64,000 nucleotides of DNA from an uncultured Acidobacteriaceae bacterium (GTDB lineage Bacteria; Acidobacteriota; Terriglobia; Terriglobales; Acidobacteriaceae). Position 1 is the first letter of the stretch; each line of letters begins with the position of its first letter. Made by a program: the position numbers and the translations under genes. Under the pieces are notes generated by a model. That model made no database searches. It saw only the letters and a list, made by a program, of their open reading frames with translations, and had not been told where the DNA came from. This document shows positions 24,819 through 33,045 of the stretch, piece by piece. The DNA is taken from positions 1 through 64,000 of the forward strand of contig CALFMO010000069.1 of assembly GCA_937879855.1 (NCBI GenBank), in the 5' to 3' direction.

Positions 24819-25307
24819 TTAGTGCTCGGTCTTCCCGCTCAGCAACTCAAGCGCATGCGGAATCAACCCAGCCACCGCCTCCAATGATTCCACCGCTCCC
24901 GCAGGACTTCCCGGCAGATTAAGAATCAACGCACGTCCCCGCACGCCGCACATCGCGCGACTCAGCGCGGCAAACGGAGTTTTTTTCATTCCTTCACTCC
25001 GCATCCGTTCTGATATACCGTCCAGCAGACGGTCGCACACGGCCGCGGTTGCTTCCGGCGTAACATCGCGCGCAGCAATCCCGGTTCCGCCCGTGGTCAC
25101 GACCAACCGCACCTCGCGCGCCAGTCGAATCAGCAGATTTTGAATTTGATTGGAGTCATCCGGAACAACTTCGCGCGCGGCGACCGAGAAGTTGAGCTTC
25201 TGCAGCAGTTGCGCCACCGCCGGCCCCGAGCGATCTTCGCGTTCCCCGCGAGCACAGGAATCGCTGACCGTCACCACCGCAGCCGTGAATGCAGGCTCGT
25301 CAGCCAT
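24819..25307 (-). CDS. mog: Molybdopterin adenylyltransferase (MoaB/Mog family)
   Basis: 162 residues. The ATG at 25307 overlaps the last eight bases of the response-regulator gene (ATGGCTGA), indicating translational coupling; a longer frame to 25430 is the shadow of that gene's arginine-rich tail. AAVVTVSDSCARGEREDRSG, RLVVTTGGTGIAARDVTPEA and LILNLPGSPAGAVESL are the family's molybdopterin-binding motifs. It adenylylates molybdopterin (Mog) or is the MoaB paralogue; the sequence does not separate these with certainty. Last gene of the Moco operon. Confidence 0.92.
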   Translation of the reverse strand: MADEPAFTAAVVTVSDSCARGEREDRSGPAVAQLLQKLNFSVAAREVVPDDSNQIQNLLIRLAREVRLVVTTGGTGIAARDVTPEATAAVCDRLLDGISERMRSEGMKKTPFAALSRAMCGVRGRALILNLPGSPAGAVESLEAVAGLIPHALELLSGKTEH

Positions 25308-26133
25308 CGAGCAGGACGTCTTCCTCTTCTTCTCTTCTGCCTCGTCCCGCCCCCGACGGCGCCGTCGCCGCCGCCGGAGCACCCGCCGCCGCAGGCTCCG
25401 CTTCCCCACCGCCGTCTCGGGCCGACTCATCCAGCAAGCGCAAGCCTTCCATCAAAAGTCCCTGGGTATTGAGCTGGGTAGTCTCTTTGTCGGTCTTGCC
25501 TTCGAAGTCGAGCTGGAAATTTCCGCCGGTCCAGCGCAGCACTTTGAACACGGCCTCGTCGCCCACCAGCTTTCCATAGGTCGCGTGCTTCACCTGGCCT
25601 TCCACAAAAAAAACCTCGCACTCGTCGCCTTCGTTGCTCAGCGACAGCTGGCAGCTCTTCCGTCCCATCTCGAGCGACTGCATGAGATCGATCACGTTCA
25701 TCTGCGCCAGGCTTCCGCGCACTACTCCATCCTTGGGAGCGGTCTTCGCCATTTTCTCCAGCGCAATCCGGTCAATGGTGCGTTTGATGCGCCGCGTCGC
25801 ATCCTTCAGGAAAAACGGCTTCTCCAGATAATCGTCCGCAGCGTCCTGTGGCGAAAGCCGCTCCGCAATGTCCACCTTGCTCGCCATCAGTACTGTGGAA
25901 AAATTTGCGGTCGCCGGCCGGCTCCTCAGCTTCTCGACCAACTGGCGTCCATCCATTCCCGGCATTTTGTAGTCGCACACAAGCAAATCCGGAACATCAT
26001 CCACCGCCTTCAGCAGCGCATCGGCAGCATCCGTAGCGGTCGTCACCACCGCTAGCGGAGTGAGCGCCTGCTGCAACATCGCCAGCACCATCGGATTGTC
26101 GTCTACTACCAGCAGCTTGACGTTATTCGCCAT
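25300..26133 (-). CDS. Response regulator: receiver plus DUF4388/PATAN domain, in the Moco operon
   Basis: 277 residues. The receiver domain covers residues about 5-125: acidic pocket in LLVVDDNPMVLAML, phospho-acceptor Asp in LLVCDYKMPGMDGRQLV, Lys in DYLEKPFFLKDA. A second domain from about 145 (VVRGSLAQMNVIDLMQSLEM to GNFQLDFEGK) matches DUF4388/PATAN, a non-DNA-binding module common in gliding and delta-type bacteria. The tail is Ala/Pro-rich and then GRGRREEEEDV. No kinase is encoded nearby. The gene sits between moaC and mog, overlapping mog by eight bases. Confidence 0.88.
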   Translation of the reverse strand: MANNVKLLVVDDNPMVLAMLQQALTPLAVVTTATDAADALLKAVDDVPDLLVCDYKMPGMDGRQLVEKLRSRPATANFSTVLMASKVDIAERLSPQDAADDYLEKPFFLKDATRRIKRTIDRIALEKMAKTAPKDGVVRGSLAQMNVIDLMQSLEMGRKSCQLSLSNEGDECEVFFVEGQVKHATYGKLVGDEAVFKVLRWTGGNFQLDFEGKTDKETTQLNTQGLLMEGLRLLDESARDGGGEAEPAAAGAPAAATAPSGAGRGRREEEEDVLLDG

Positions 26134-26174
26134 GTTTGAAGATGTCTTCGAAGTCAATAAGAAGTCTGCCGCCG

Positions 26175-26645
26175 TTACTTCTCGCGCCGATACTCTCCGC
26201 TCTTCCCGCCACTTTTTCGCTGCAACACAATTTCGCGAATCTCAATACTCTTGTCCGCCCCCTTGCACATATCGTAGACGGTCAGCGCGGCAACGCTGGC
26301 GGCGACCAGGGCCTCCATCTCAACGCCGGTCTCGGCGGTGGTGGCGACTTTGGAGGTGATAGCGACGCCATTCTCGCACAGCCGCACATCCACATCAACG
26401 ACGGCCAGCGGCAGCGGATGACACATCGGAATCAACTCAGCCGTGCGTTTGGCGGCCATGATGCCCGCGATGCGCGCCACTTCCAGCGGATCCCCTTTCG
26501 GGTTTTGCGGCAGCGCCGCGAGCACCGCGGGCTTGATGGCAACCAAGGCGCTGGCTTCGGCTTCGCGCCGAGTCGCAGATTTCCCCGAGACATCGACCAT
26601 CCGGGCGCGCCCTGCCCGGTCGTAATGGGACAATTTCGTCGGCAT
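26175..26645 (-). CDS. moaC: Cyclic pyranopterin monophosphate synthase
   Basis: 156 residues, the usual size. MVDVSGKSATRREAEAS, IPMCHPLPLAVVDVDV (active-site His/Lys region), VATTAETGVEMEALVAASVAALTVYDMCKG (in parts: TAETGVEMEAL, AALTVYDMCK) are MoaC signatures. With MoaA it converts GTP to cyclic pyranopterin monophosphate. The ATG at 26645 is chosen; a longer frame to 26768 is encoded by the GATT array upstream. No moaA, moaD or moaE is present in the window. Confidence 0.95.
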   Translation of the reverse strand: MPTKLSHYDRAGRARMVDVSGKSATRREAEASALVAIKPAVLAALPQNPKGDPLEVARIAGIMAAKRTAELIPMCHPLPLAVVDVDVRLCENGVAITSKVATTAETGVEMEALVAASVAALTVYDMCKGADKSIEIREIVLQRKSGGKSGEYRREK

Positions 26646-26701
26646 GCGTTGCTCTATCTTACATGGAGAGGCAGGCGTAAGGACGGATCTCGCCTGCGAA
26701 C

Positions 26702-26799
26702 AATCATTGCTGATTGATGATTTTTGATTGTTGATTGAAGTCAACGGAGGCTCGTTGCGGGTTTTCAATCAGCGATCAAAAATCCTCAATCAACAATCG
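26702..26799. repeat. Inverted GATTNNN 7-base array, moeA-moaC gap
   Basis: + strand left arm: GATT plus GAT, TTT, GTT, GAA, with a preceding imperfect unit. Minus-strand right arm from 26798: GATT plus GTT, GAG, TTT, a GATCGCT unit, then GAA. Loop of about 25 bases. The moeA stop (GCGATTGTTGA) is in the outer unit. Confidence 0.85.
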
Positions 26800-28049
26800 C
26801 TTTTCATAACAGCGACCCACTCCCCGGCTGGAATGCGCTCGCGGTCCGCCGGGACGACAATATAGCAATTCGCTCGCGCGGTTGCGGCAATATCTCCCGA
26901 CCCCTGCCAGGCCACCAACTCGACCTCGGAATTCTCGAATTCGCCCGAAACAATGGCGGGAAGAAAACGCTTGAGCCCGGTCTTGATCCGAATCTCACTC
27001 TTCAACCGTGCATGAAGGAAGGACAGTTTGCCAGAAGTTTGGCCGCCTACCGCTTCAAGCATGGGCCGTGCGAACAGTTCGAAAGTCACCATGGTCGATA
27101 CCGGATTTCCCGGTAGCCCGAAGAAATAAGTTCCCGGCTTTTCGCGAACCGAACCGGCCGCCCTGCCAAACACGACCGGCCGTCCCGGCTGAATTTTCGC
27201 TCCAGTGAAAAAGAATTCGGCGTGCATCTCTGACAGCACTTGCTCGACCAAGTCGTAACGTCCCATCGAGACCCCGCCGGTCATCAACAGCAAGTCAGAC
27301 TTCAGGCCTTCTTCAATCAGACGGCGCAGTCCCTGCAACTCATCCGGGGCAACGGGTAGCAGCGTCGCGTCGCCACCTGCGCGCCGAACCTGCGCGGCCA
27401 GCGAATAACTGTTTGAGTTGCGAATTTGAGTTGGCCCCGGCGTCGCACCGACGTCCACAATCTCGTCCCCGGTGGTCAGCACGGTGACGCGCGGACGCTC
27501 GTACACTTGCAACTTCGATTTGCCCACCGAAGCCGCCAGCGCAATGCCTGCCGCGTTCAGGCGTACCCCGCGTTCGAGTAAACGACTCCCCCCGCGGGCC
27601 TCGGCCCCGCATGGGACAATGTTTTCCCCCGCCACAACACTTCTGGTGATCTCGACCTGCTTCCCATGCAGCGAACTGTACTCCACCATCACCACCGCGT
27701 CTGCGCCGGCCGGGACCGGAGCGCCAGTCATGATCGATGCAGCTTGTCCATGAGCAATGTTGCGCGGAATCTTATCGAGCTTTTCGCCCGCCTTGATTTC
27801 TCCGATCACTTCCAGCGTTGCGGGGACTTGAGACACATCCGCAGATCGAATCGCATAGCCATCGCGCGTCGCGCGCGGAAAAGGCGGCAGATCGCGATCC
27901 GCCTCGACCGGCTCAAACAAAACGCGGCCGTCAGCCTCGATCAGATCGACGTACTCTGAGCCAGTGGCCCGAACCAGCCCGGCTTGCTCCTCGACCACGC
28001 GGCGGGCGTCTTCAAAGCTTAGAACAATGTTGACCGGCGCAGCGGACAT
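26790..28049 (-). CDS. moeA: Molybdopterin molybdenumtransferase
   Basis: 419 residues, the usual MoeA length. LPPFPRATRDGYAIRSADV is the family N-terminal signature; GQAASIMTGAPVPAGADAVVMVE (in parts: IMTGAPVPAGADAVV), LTTGDEIVDVGATPGPTQIRNSNSY (TTGDEIVDVG, IRNSN), LLMTGGVSMGRYDLV and FGLPGNPVSTMVTFE follow in order. It inserts molybdate into adenylylated molybdopterin. The C-terminal KSDC and the stop are encoded in the GATT array. A 54-base gap separates it from the PilT-like gene upstream. Confidence 0.95.
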   Translation of the reverse strand: MSAAPVNIVLSFEDARRVVEEQAGLVRATGSEYVDLIEADGRVLFEPVEADRDLPPFPRATRDGYAIRSADVSQVPATLEVIGEIKAGEKLDKIPRNIAHGQAASIMTGAPVPAGADAVVMVEYSSLHGKQVEITRSVVAGENIVPCGAEARGGSRLLERGVRLNAAGIALAASVGKSKLQVYERPRVTVLTTGDEIVDVGATPGPTQIRNSNSYSLAAQVRRAGGDATLLPVAPDELQGLRRLIEEGLKSDLLLMTGGVSMGRYDLVEQVLSEMHAEFFFTGAKIQPGRPVVFGRAAGSVREKPGTYFFGLPGNPVSTMVTFELFARPMLEAVGGQTSGKLSFLHARLKSEIRIKTGLKRFLPAIVSGEFENSEVELVAWQGSGDIAATARANCYIVVPADRERIPAGEWVAVMKSDC

Positions 28050-28103
28050 GCTGAGATGATACGACAGAGAAAGTGTGAGCTAGAAAAACCGAAGGGATCC
28101 AGA

Positions 28104-29249
28104 TTAACGCGCTAATTCCTGCCCCAGCGTCGCCGGATTGCTCGCGTAGGAGAGCCCGGTCTCCAGATCGATGACCCGGTCCTGCACCAGTTGTGCAATT
28201 TCACCGTCGAAGTGCTGCATCCCTTCCAATGAACCGGCCTTCATGGCGTCAAGCAGACTTTTGTTTTCCCGCTCGCCCTTTTCGATGCACTCGCGCGTAC
28301 GGGCGTTCGCCTTGAGAATTTCGAAGGCCGCTACCCGTCCGCTGCGATCGGACTTCGACATGAGCCGTTGGCAAATAATGTAGCGGAAGCACTTGGCGAA
28401 ACGCTCGCGTACCGACTGCTGCTCCGCCGGAGAAAACGTGCTGACAACGCGCTCTACCGTCTTGGACGCGTCCATCGTGTTCAGGCTGGAGAACACAATG
28501 TGACCGGTCTCGGCCGCTTCCAGCACAATCTCGATGGTCTCCCGGTCCCGCAATTCTCCCACCAGAATTACTTTTGGCGCCTGCCGCATGGCTGAACGCA
28601 GGGCTTCCACGAAGTTCGGCGTATCGCTATGCAACTCCCGCTGATGAATGGTGGAACATTTGTGATTGTGCAAAAACTCGATGGGATCTTCGATGGTAAT
28701 GATGTGGTAGTACTTCTCGCGGTTGATGGCGTCGAGCAGCACCGCCAGCGTCGATGACTTACCAGACCCCGCCGGTCCTGTGACCAGCACAATTCCGTCC
28801 TTAAGTTTGGAAACATCGGCCAACTGCGCCGGCATACGCAGGGTCGCGAAGTCCGGAATAACCGTGGGAATCACCCGCATCACGACCGCACAACTGCCAC
28901 GCTGAATAAAAAGATTCACGCGGAAACGCGCCAGACCCGGAAGTCCAAAGGAAATGTCGCAAGCCCCATGCTCGCGCAGTGTCGTGACCGCCTGCTTGTT
29001 GTCGCCAATCAGGTCAGCGGCGATGTGGCGCGTATCGTCTGCAGTAAGAAAACTAAGCCCCGGCACCTGCACCGGAATCATCTGCCCGTAAACCTGGACT
29101 TGCGGTGGACGGCCGGGGGAGAAAATCAGGTCGCTGATTTTGTCCGACGCCTTCAGCATCGCGCCTAGCAACGCCGGAGTCGCAACTCTGCCGCCGCCCG
29201 TGAAGCCTTCTAATGCAACCGAAATTGGAGCAATGCCTGGTGCTGCCAT
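28104..29249 (-). CDS. pilT: PilT/PilU-like twitching-motility ATPase with altered His box
   Basis: 381 residues, preceded by GTGAGGACGA. N-terminal PAS-like domain (SDLIFSPGRPPQVQVYGQMI), Walker A LVTGPAGSGKSSTLAVLLD, Asp box IITIEDPIEFLHNHK, Walker B KVILVGELRDRETIEIVLEAAETGH. The His box normally reads TLHT; here it is SSLNTMDASKTVERV, with Asn for His. The order and remaining motifs are those of retraction ATPases, so it is a PilT relative, perhaps PilU-like or specialised. No other pilus genes occur here; it heads the strand leading to moeA. Confidence 0.85.
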   Translation of the reverse strand: MAAPGIAPISVALEGFTGGGRVATPALLGAMLKASDKISDLIFSPGRPPQVQVYGQMIPVQVPGLSFLTADDTRHIAADLIGDNKQAVTTLREHGACDISFGLPGLARFRVNLFIQRGSCAVVMRVIPTVIPDFATLRMPAQLADVSKLKDGIVLVTGPAGSGKSSTLAVLLDAINREKYYHIITIEDPIEFLHNHKCSTIHQRELHSDTPNFVEALRSAMRQAPKVILVGELRDRETIEIVLEAAETGHIVFSSLNTMDASKTVERVVSTFSPAEQQSVRERFAKCFRYIICQRLMSKSDRSGRVAAFEILKANARTRECIEKGERENKSLLDAMKAGSLEGMQHFDGEIAQLVQDRVIDLETGLSYASNPATLGQELAR

Positions 29250-29436
29250 TCGTCCTCACGCCCACAGGAGTCGCACGCACCACAGAATTGGAAGTTCCTT
29301 TCACTGTATCGTGCCGCCGACCCCCTGCGAAGGCACAGCAAGTGCATAGTCCTTCGTAACCCCCGGCGCCAAAAAACAAAGGGTGGCTCGCCGGAGCCAC
29401 CCTGCCTTGCAAGTGCTTGGATTGAAAGGTAATCGT

Positions 29437-30588
29437 CTACTTCTTCGGCGCCTGCTTCTTCTTACCAAACGTTGTCTCCACCGACGACCCGATGCTCGTC
29501 AGCATCTGTTTCGCGGCGTCCGCATAAGTGCCGCTGGGCTGCAACTCCAGATACTTCTGGAAAGCCTCGGCGGTTCCCTGCGGCGCGACCATCTTTTCTC
29601 CTTGCAGCGTGGCCTTGCCGATCAGGTTCACGCCCTTCCAGTAGTAAGCATCGGCGCGGTTGGGATCGAGCGAAATCACTTTATCGAAGGCCACGATCGC
29701 GTCATCCACCTTGCCCGCATTGGTGAGCACAGCGCCGGTGTTGAAGTAGTACTGCGCCGCACTAGTCGGATCAGCCTGCGCCGCCAGTTCATAGGTCTTG
29801 ACCGCATCGTCCATCTTGTTGGACTTGGCATATGCCTCGGCCAGGTTGTTGTAGTAAGCAGCCAGATTCTTGGCCGCATTGGGATCTTTGTCATTGGTAG
29901 CTGATTTCTTGATATCAATCGCTTTCTGGTACGACTCGACCGCCGAAGCCAGGCGCTTCTGCTTTTCCGCCGGGTCGGTCTGCTTGGTCGCCGACATCCG
30001 GTAATAATCTCCCAGCTTGAACCAGAGCAGGTCGCGGGTCGCGTCCATCTGGGTGGCTTCGTTCAACGACGCAATGGCCGTATCGAAGTCTCCCGCATCG
30101 GCCGCGGTCTTCGCCGCGTTCAGTTTCTCGTTGAGAGATTTGACGGTGTTGGTTTCCTTTGCCGCTTTGGCCTGCTGCTCCTGCATCTGCTTCAACTGCT
30201 CGGGAGTTAGCCCTTGGCCCTTCGCGGCATTCTCCGTGTCTTTCTTCAGATCAAAATCCAGGGTGTTCTCGTCCATTTGAACCGGAAATCCTTTGACGTG
30301 ATCCAGTTCCTTCCCAGCCTTCACATCATCTGCGTTCTTATAAAGCGTCGCCAGGTACTTGCCAGGCGTAAGTCCCAGCGAAAAGTATTCGCCTTTCTTG
30401 TTGGTCTTGATCGTGTACTTCTGCCCATTGTCCATATTGGTCCAGACCACGACTGCGTCCGCGATCGGGTTGCCCTGGTTGTCTTTGGCCACTCCCTTGA
30501 CTGTACCCGAAGTCTGGGCTGCGGCTGGAGGCACACACAGTCCGAGCGCCAGTATTACGAATAAAAGAATTGCGAAATGCTTTTTCAT
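29437..30588 (-). CDS. Exported TPR protein with N-terminal carboxypeptidase-regulatory-like domain
   Basis: 383 residues. The ATG at 30588 follows GGGAGGC and starts a signal peptide (HFAILLFVILALGLCVPPAA). Residues about 28-105 are a carboxypeptidase-regulatory/Cna-B-like beta sandwich (GTVKGVAKDNQGNPIADAVV, LTPGKYLATLYK). A Gln/Lys-rich helix (about 125-160) leads to tetratricopeptide repeats (for example AAYYNNLAEAYAKSNKMDDA, YFNTGAVLTNAGKVDDAIVA, ADAYYWKGVNLIGKA). It is probably a periplasmic scaffold; partners are unknown. Confidence 0.85.
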   Translation of the reverse strand: MKKHFAILLFVILALGLCVPPAAAQTSGTVKGVAKDNQGNPIADAVVVWTNMDNGQKYTIKTNKKGEYFSLGLTPGKYLATLYKNADDVKAGKELDHVKGFPVQMDENTLDFDLKKDTENAAKGQGLTPEQLKQMQEQQAKAAKETNTVKSLNEKLNAAKTAADAGDFDTAIASLNEATQMDATRDLLWFKLGDYYRMSATKQTDPAEKQKRLASAVESYQKAIDIKKSATNDKDPNAAKNLAAYYNNLAEAYAKSNKMDDAVKTYELAAQADPTSAAQYYFNTGAVLTNAGKVDDAIVAFDKVISLDPNRADAYYWKGVNLIGKATLQGEKMVAPQGTAEAFQKYLELQPSGTYADAAKQMLTSIGSSVETTFGKKKQAPKK

Positions 30589-30676
30589 GTTGCCTCCCGG
30601 CAAATTCGAATTTTGCTGGTTGTTAAAAGTCAATTTGACCAGTACAAAACTTCAAACTCAAACGATCCACAAATGT

Positions 30677-31357
30677 CTATCGCACCGCGTACGCGATCGG
30701 ATCCGGCATTCCAGCCGCCTCGAAAGCGCGCATCCGCAACACACAACTGTCGCAGACTCCGCAGGCCTCATCCTCGCGGCTGTAACATGACCACGTTAAA
30801 TCGAAGGGCGCACCCAATTCAAGGCCAAGGCGCACAATCTCGTTCTTTCTCATTGCGATAAGCGGGGTCACGACTTCAATATCGCCTTCCTTGGTGCCGG
30901 TTCTTACCACTTCATTGAATGCCTTGTAGTAAGCCGGACGGCAATCCGGGTAACCGGAACTGTCCGGCTCAACCGCGCCAATGTACACCTTTTTCGCTCC
31001 CAGGACTTCTGCCCAGCTCACGGCCACGGCCAGAAAATGCGCATTGCGAAATGGGACGTAGGTGACTGGGATGTCACGCCCAGTCGCTTCAGACCTGGGC
31101 ACGGCTATTGCGTCGTCAGTGAGCGCCGAGCCCCCAATCGCGCGCAGCGCCTCGTTTCGCACCACCAGCTTGTCTCGAATCCCGAGGCGCTCGCAAATGG
31201 CAAGAAACGATTGCCGCTCGCGCTCTTCTGTCCGCTGCCCGTAGCTCACATGGACCGCAGCCGCGTCCCAGCCGCGTGCCGCTAAAGCCGCGCAAACACA
31301 CGAATCCATACCCCCGCTGAGTAGGACGACAGCGCGCGATTGCTTCGAGATCGGCAT
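30677..31357 (-). CDS. queC: 7-cyano-7-deazaguanine synthase
   Basis: 226 residues. The PP-loop ATPase motif VVLLSGGMDSCVCAALAARG is at the N-terminus; GAVEPDSSGYPDCRPAYYKAFNEV (in parts: GAVEPDSSGYPDCRP, YYKAFNEV) and the zinc-site cysteines SCYSREDEACGVCDSCVLR (CYSRE, CGVCDSC) are QueC hallmarks. It converts 7-carboxy-7-deazaguanine to preQ0 with ATP and ammonia. Last of a leftward queD-queE-queC group. Its start lies eight bases from a GATT array. Confidence 0.94.
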   Translation of the reverse strand: MPISKQSRAVVLLSGGMDSCVCAALAARGWDAAAVHVSYGQRTEERERQSFLAICERLGIRDKLVVRNEALRAIGGSALTDDAIAVPRSEATGRDIPVTYVPFRNAHFLAVAVSWAEVLGAKKVYIGAVEPDSSGYPDCRPAYYKAFNEVVRTGTKEGDIEVVTPLIAMRKNEIVRLGLELGAPFDLTWSCYSREDEACGVCDSCVLRMRAFEAAGMPDPIAYAVR

Positions 31358-31365
31358 AAATGAAC

Positions 31366-31468
31366 GATCGCTGATTGCTGATTTCAGATTGTTGATTGCT
31401 GATTGGTGATTGAAAGATCAAGCCGCCTTTGGTGTTCAATCAACAATCAAAAATCATCAATCAACAAT
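31366..31468. repeat. Inverted GATTNNN 7-base array, queE-queC gap (longest)
   Basis: The + strand left arm has seven units: GATCGCT, then GATT plus GCT, TCA, GTT, GCT, GGT, GAA. The minus-strand right arm has five: CATTGTT, then GATT plus GAT, TTT, GTT, GAA. Loop of about 22 bases. It begins about six bases after the queE stop codon. Confidence 0.85.
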
Positions 31469-31473
31469 GCTCC

Positions 31474-32157
31474 CTAGACTCCCTTCACTGCCGGGTCCCA
31501 GATGAACTTGTGCAATTGGAGTCCTAGTCTCGCCGGAACGTTGTCGGCAATCATCCACTCGGCCAGTTCCTGTGGATCAAGCAGGCAGTGCGAGCTATCG
31601 CGGGCGCCGGTTGCGTCTTTGCGGAACGCGGGAGAAAACAGAACTGCATTTACTCGTCGTGCCAGATTGTGCCGCTGGGTGAACTCGCGCGCAAACTCGT
31701 AGTCCTCCCGACTGCTCAGGACAAACTTGATCTCGTCGTGAGCCTCTAGCGTCTCCAGATTTTCCAGGCAAAACGTATCGCCCTCGCCCGAGTTTGGACA
31801 TTTCACATCCACGATCTTCACAACCGCAGCGGGAACCCGCTCCAACCGGCGTTCTCCGCTGGTTTCCAACAGAACCTTGTACCCTTCATCCAAAAGACGC
31901 TGCATCAGCGGCACAACTTCACGCTCCTGCAGCATCGGCTCGCCGCCAGTGATCTCGACCAGGCCTCCATCCGGGCTCAGGCGTAACACCTCGTCCAGCA
32001 CTTCTTCGTCCGACATTTTGCGTCCGCCCTGAAACGTATACTCGCTGTCGCACCAGGAACAACGCAAGTTGCATCCCGTCAGCCGCACGAAGACACAAGG
32101 CAGACCCGCATAGGTCGACTCCCCCTGCAACGATTTGTAGATTTCCGTAATCTGCAT
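31474..32157 (-). CDS. queE: 7-carboxy-7-deazaguanine synthase (radical SAM)
   Basis: 227 residues from the ATG at 32157; the longer frame to 32211 reads through a family-E repeat. MQITEIYKSLQGESTYAGLP is the QueE N-terminal signature. The cluster motif CNLRCSWCDSEYTF has the CxxxCxxC spacing, and VEITGGEPMLQ binds SAM. It converts carboxytetrahydropterin to 7-carboxy-7-deazaguanine. Middle gene of queD-queE-queC. Confidence 0.94.
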   Translation of the reverse strand: MQITEIYKSLQGESTYAGLPCVFVRLTGCNLRCSWCDSEYTFQGGRKMSDEEVLDEVLRLSPDGGLVEITGGEPMLQEREVVPLMQRLLDEGYKVLLETSGERRLERVPAAVVKIVDVKCPNSGEGDTFCLENLETLEAHDEIKFVLSSREDYEFAREFTQRHNLARRVNAVLFSPAFRKDATGARDSSHCLLDPQELAEWMIADNVPARLGLQLHKFIWDPAVKGV

Positions 32158-32163
32158 CGCAAC

Positions 32164-32226
32164 AGTAGCGCCGCCGACCCGGCGGCTGTCGTGCGGGCGT
32201 CCCGCCCGCACTCCCGGACAGTAGCT
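32164..32226. repeat. Family-E hairpin repeat, copy 2
   Basis: Box AGTAGCGCCGCCG on the + strand, then a perfect 9-base hairpin GTGCGGGCG (32191-32199), loop TCC, CGCCCGCAC (32203-32211). The arms differ from the other two copies but still pair. It lies between the queE start and the queD stop. Confidence 0.8.
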
Positions 32227-32229
32227 GGG

Positions 32230-32607
32230 TTACTCCGAATATTTTGCGGTAGTCGTGTCGGTCTCGAAGACAGTAACGTCCTTCACCCGCACCCGGCCGT
32301 TCGTCACATTCTTCAGCTTGGCATTCGACTGGTCGTAGAAATACTTTGCCAGATTCTCGGCCGACGGATTGATCACCGTGAACGGCTCGATTTCATTGAT
32401 CATCTGGTGGTCCAGGCGCTCGATTACGTGTTTCATTACCTCGCGCAAATCCTTAAAATCAAGCAGCAAGCCGGCTTTATCCAGTTCCGCTCCCGCCAGC
32501 GTCACCCGAATTTTGTAGTTATGCCCGTGCGGATTTTCGCACTTGCCCTTGTAATTGCGCAGGTAATGCCCCGCGGCAAATGTGTCTTCAACCGTAACTT
32601 CGAACAT
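32230..32607 (-). CDS. queD: 6-carboxy-5,6,7,8-tetrahydropterin synthase
   Basis: 125 residues, preceded by GAGGGATC. The zinc histidines are in FAAGHYLRNYKGKCENPHGHNYKIRV: one His in AAGHY and two in PHGHNY, with the catalytic Cys in GKCENPHG. LLLDFKDLREVMKHVIERLDHQMIN (in parts: LLDFKDLREVM, LDHQMIN) is typical QueD rather than PTPS. It makes carboxytetrahydropterin from dihydroneopterin triphosphate, the first committed step toward preQ0. Confidence 0.95.
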   Translation of the reverse strand: MFEVTVEDTFAAGHYLRNYKGKCENPHGHNYKIRVTLAGAELDKAGLLLDFKDLREVMKHVIERLDHQMINEIEPFTVINPSAENLAKYFYDQSNAKLKNVTNGRVRVKDVTVFETDTTTAKYSE

Positions 32608-32760
32608 GATCCCTCAGCAGCCGCGCCCGCCAATACAGGCCCGAGCGCGCTCCTTTTGCGAAACCTCTATTGTACCGCCGGAACAAGACTGAACGCTTGA
32701 CCTGGAAAAGGAACAACTAGATCTGGAGAATGACTTGCTCTTGAAAGACGCCTGATGCGA

Positions 32761-32852
32761 CGCAGCCGCGAAGCGGCGAAAGAATGCAGCCCACAGCGCA
32801 AGCTGTGGGTCCGAACGTGCAAAACGCACAAGCCCCGAAGGGGGGAAAGAAC
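32761..32852. repeat. Family-F repeat, copy 1
   Basis: Modules in order: AGCCGCGAAGCGGCGAAAGA, ATGCAGCCCACAGCGCAAGC, TGTGGGT, a variable stretch, then ACAAGCCCCGAAGGGGGGAA. Each module is a small hairpin. Copy 2 is at 41150-41240 with the same order. The rest of the 32608-32901 gap shows nothing I can name. Confidence 0.8.
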
Positions 32853-32901
32853 CGCTACCAGAGAAGCGACCCTTGAACCGATTCCCCGCCAAGGAGTGCA
32901 T

Positions 32902-33045
32902 ATGCTGCGTCGGAAATCCGCGCTTCTGTTGGTATTCGCTCTCACGCTTGACCTTTGCGCTCAGAACCGGCCCGATGCAGCACCGGACTTCGACATCAAA
33001 GAGCACTCCACCAAATACGAATACCGCATTCTGATGGGCATTTGA
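32902..33045 (+). CDS. Possible 47-residue exported peptide
   Basis: The ATG at 32902 has AAGGAG seven bases upstream. The product is a clear signal-peptide-like N-terminus (RRKSALLLVFALTLDLCAQ) followed by only 28 residues (from NRPDAAPDF to YRILMGI). It could be a real small exported peptide or the stump of a longer exported protein disrupted at its 3' side. Its stop overlaps the -35 box of the toxin-antitoxin promoter. Confidence 0.35.
   Translation: MLRRKSALLLVFALTLDLCAQNRPDAAPDFDIKEHSTKYEYRILMGI

Noticed and set aside
25289..26055. 301-residue + strand frame rich in Arg and Ser
   Set aside because: Antisense to the receiver-PATAN protein; the Arg-rich run reflects the GC-rich Ala/Gly/Arg linker of the real gene.
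12150..31468. CRISPR array
   Set aside because: The repeats have 7-9-base units without unique spacers, are inverted within one locus, and no cas genes are present.
32608..32901. preQ1 riboswitch upstream of queD
   Set aside because: I could not find the compact aptamer core; the gap is occupied by the family-F repeat.
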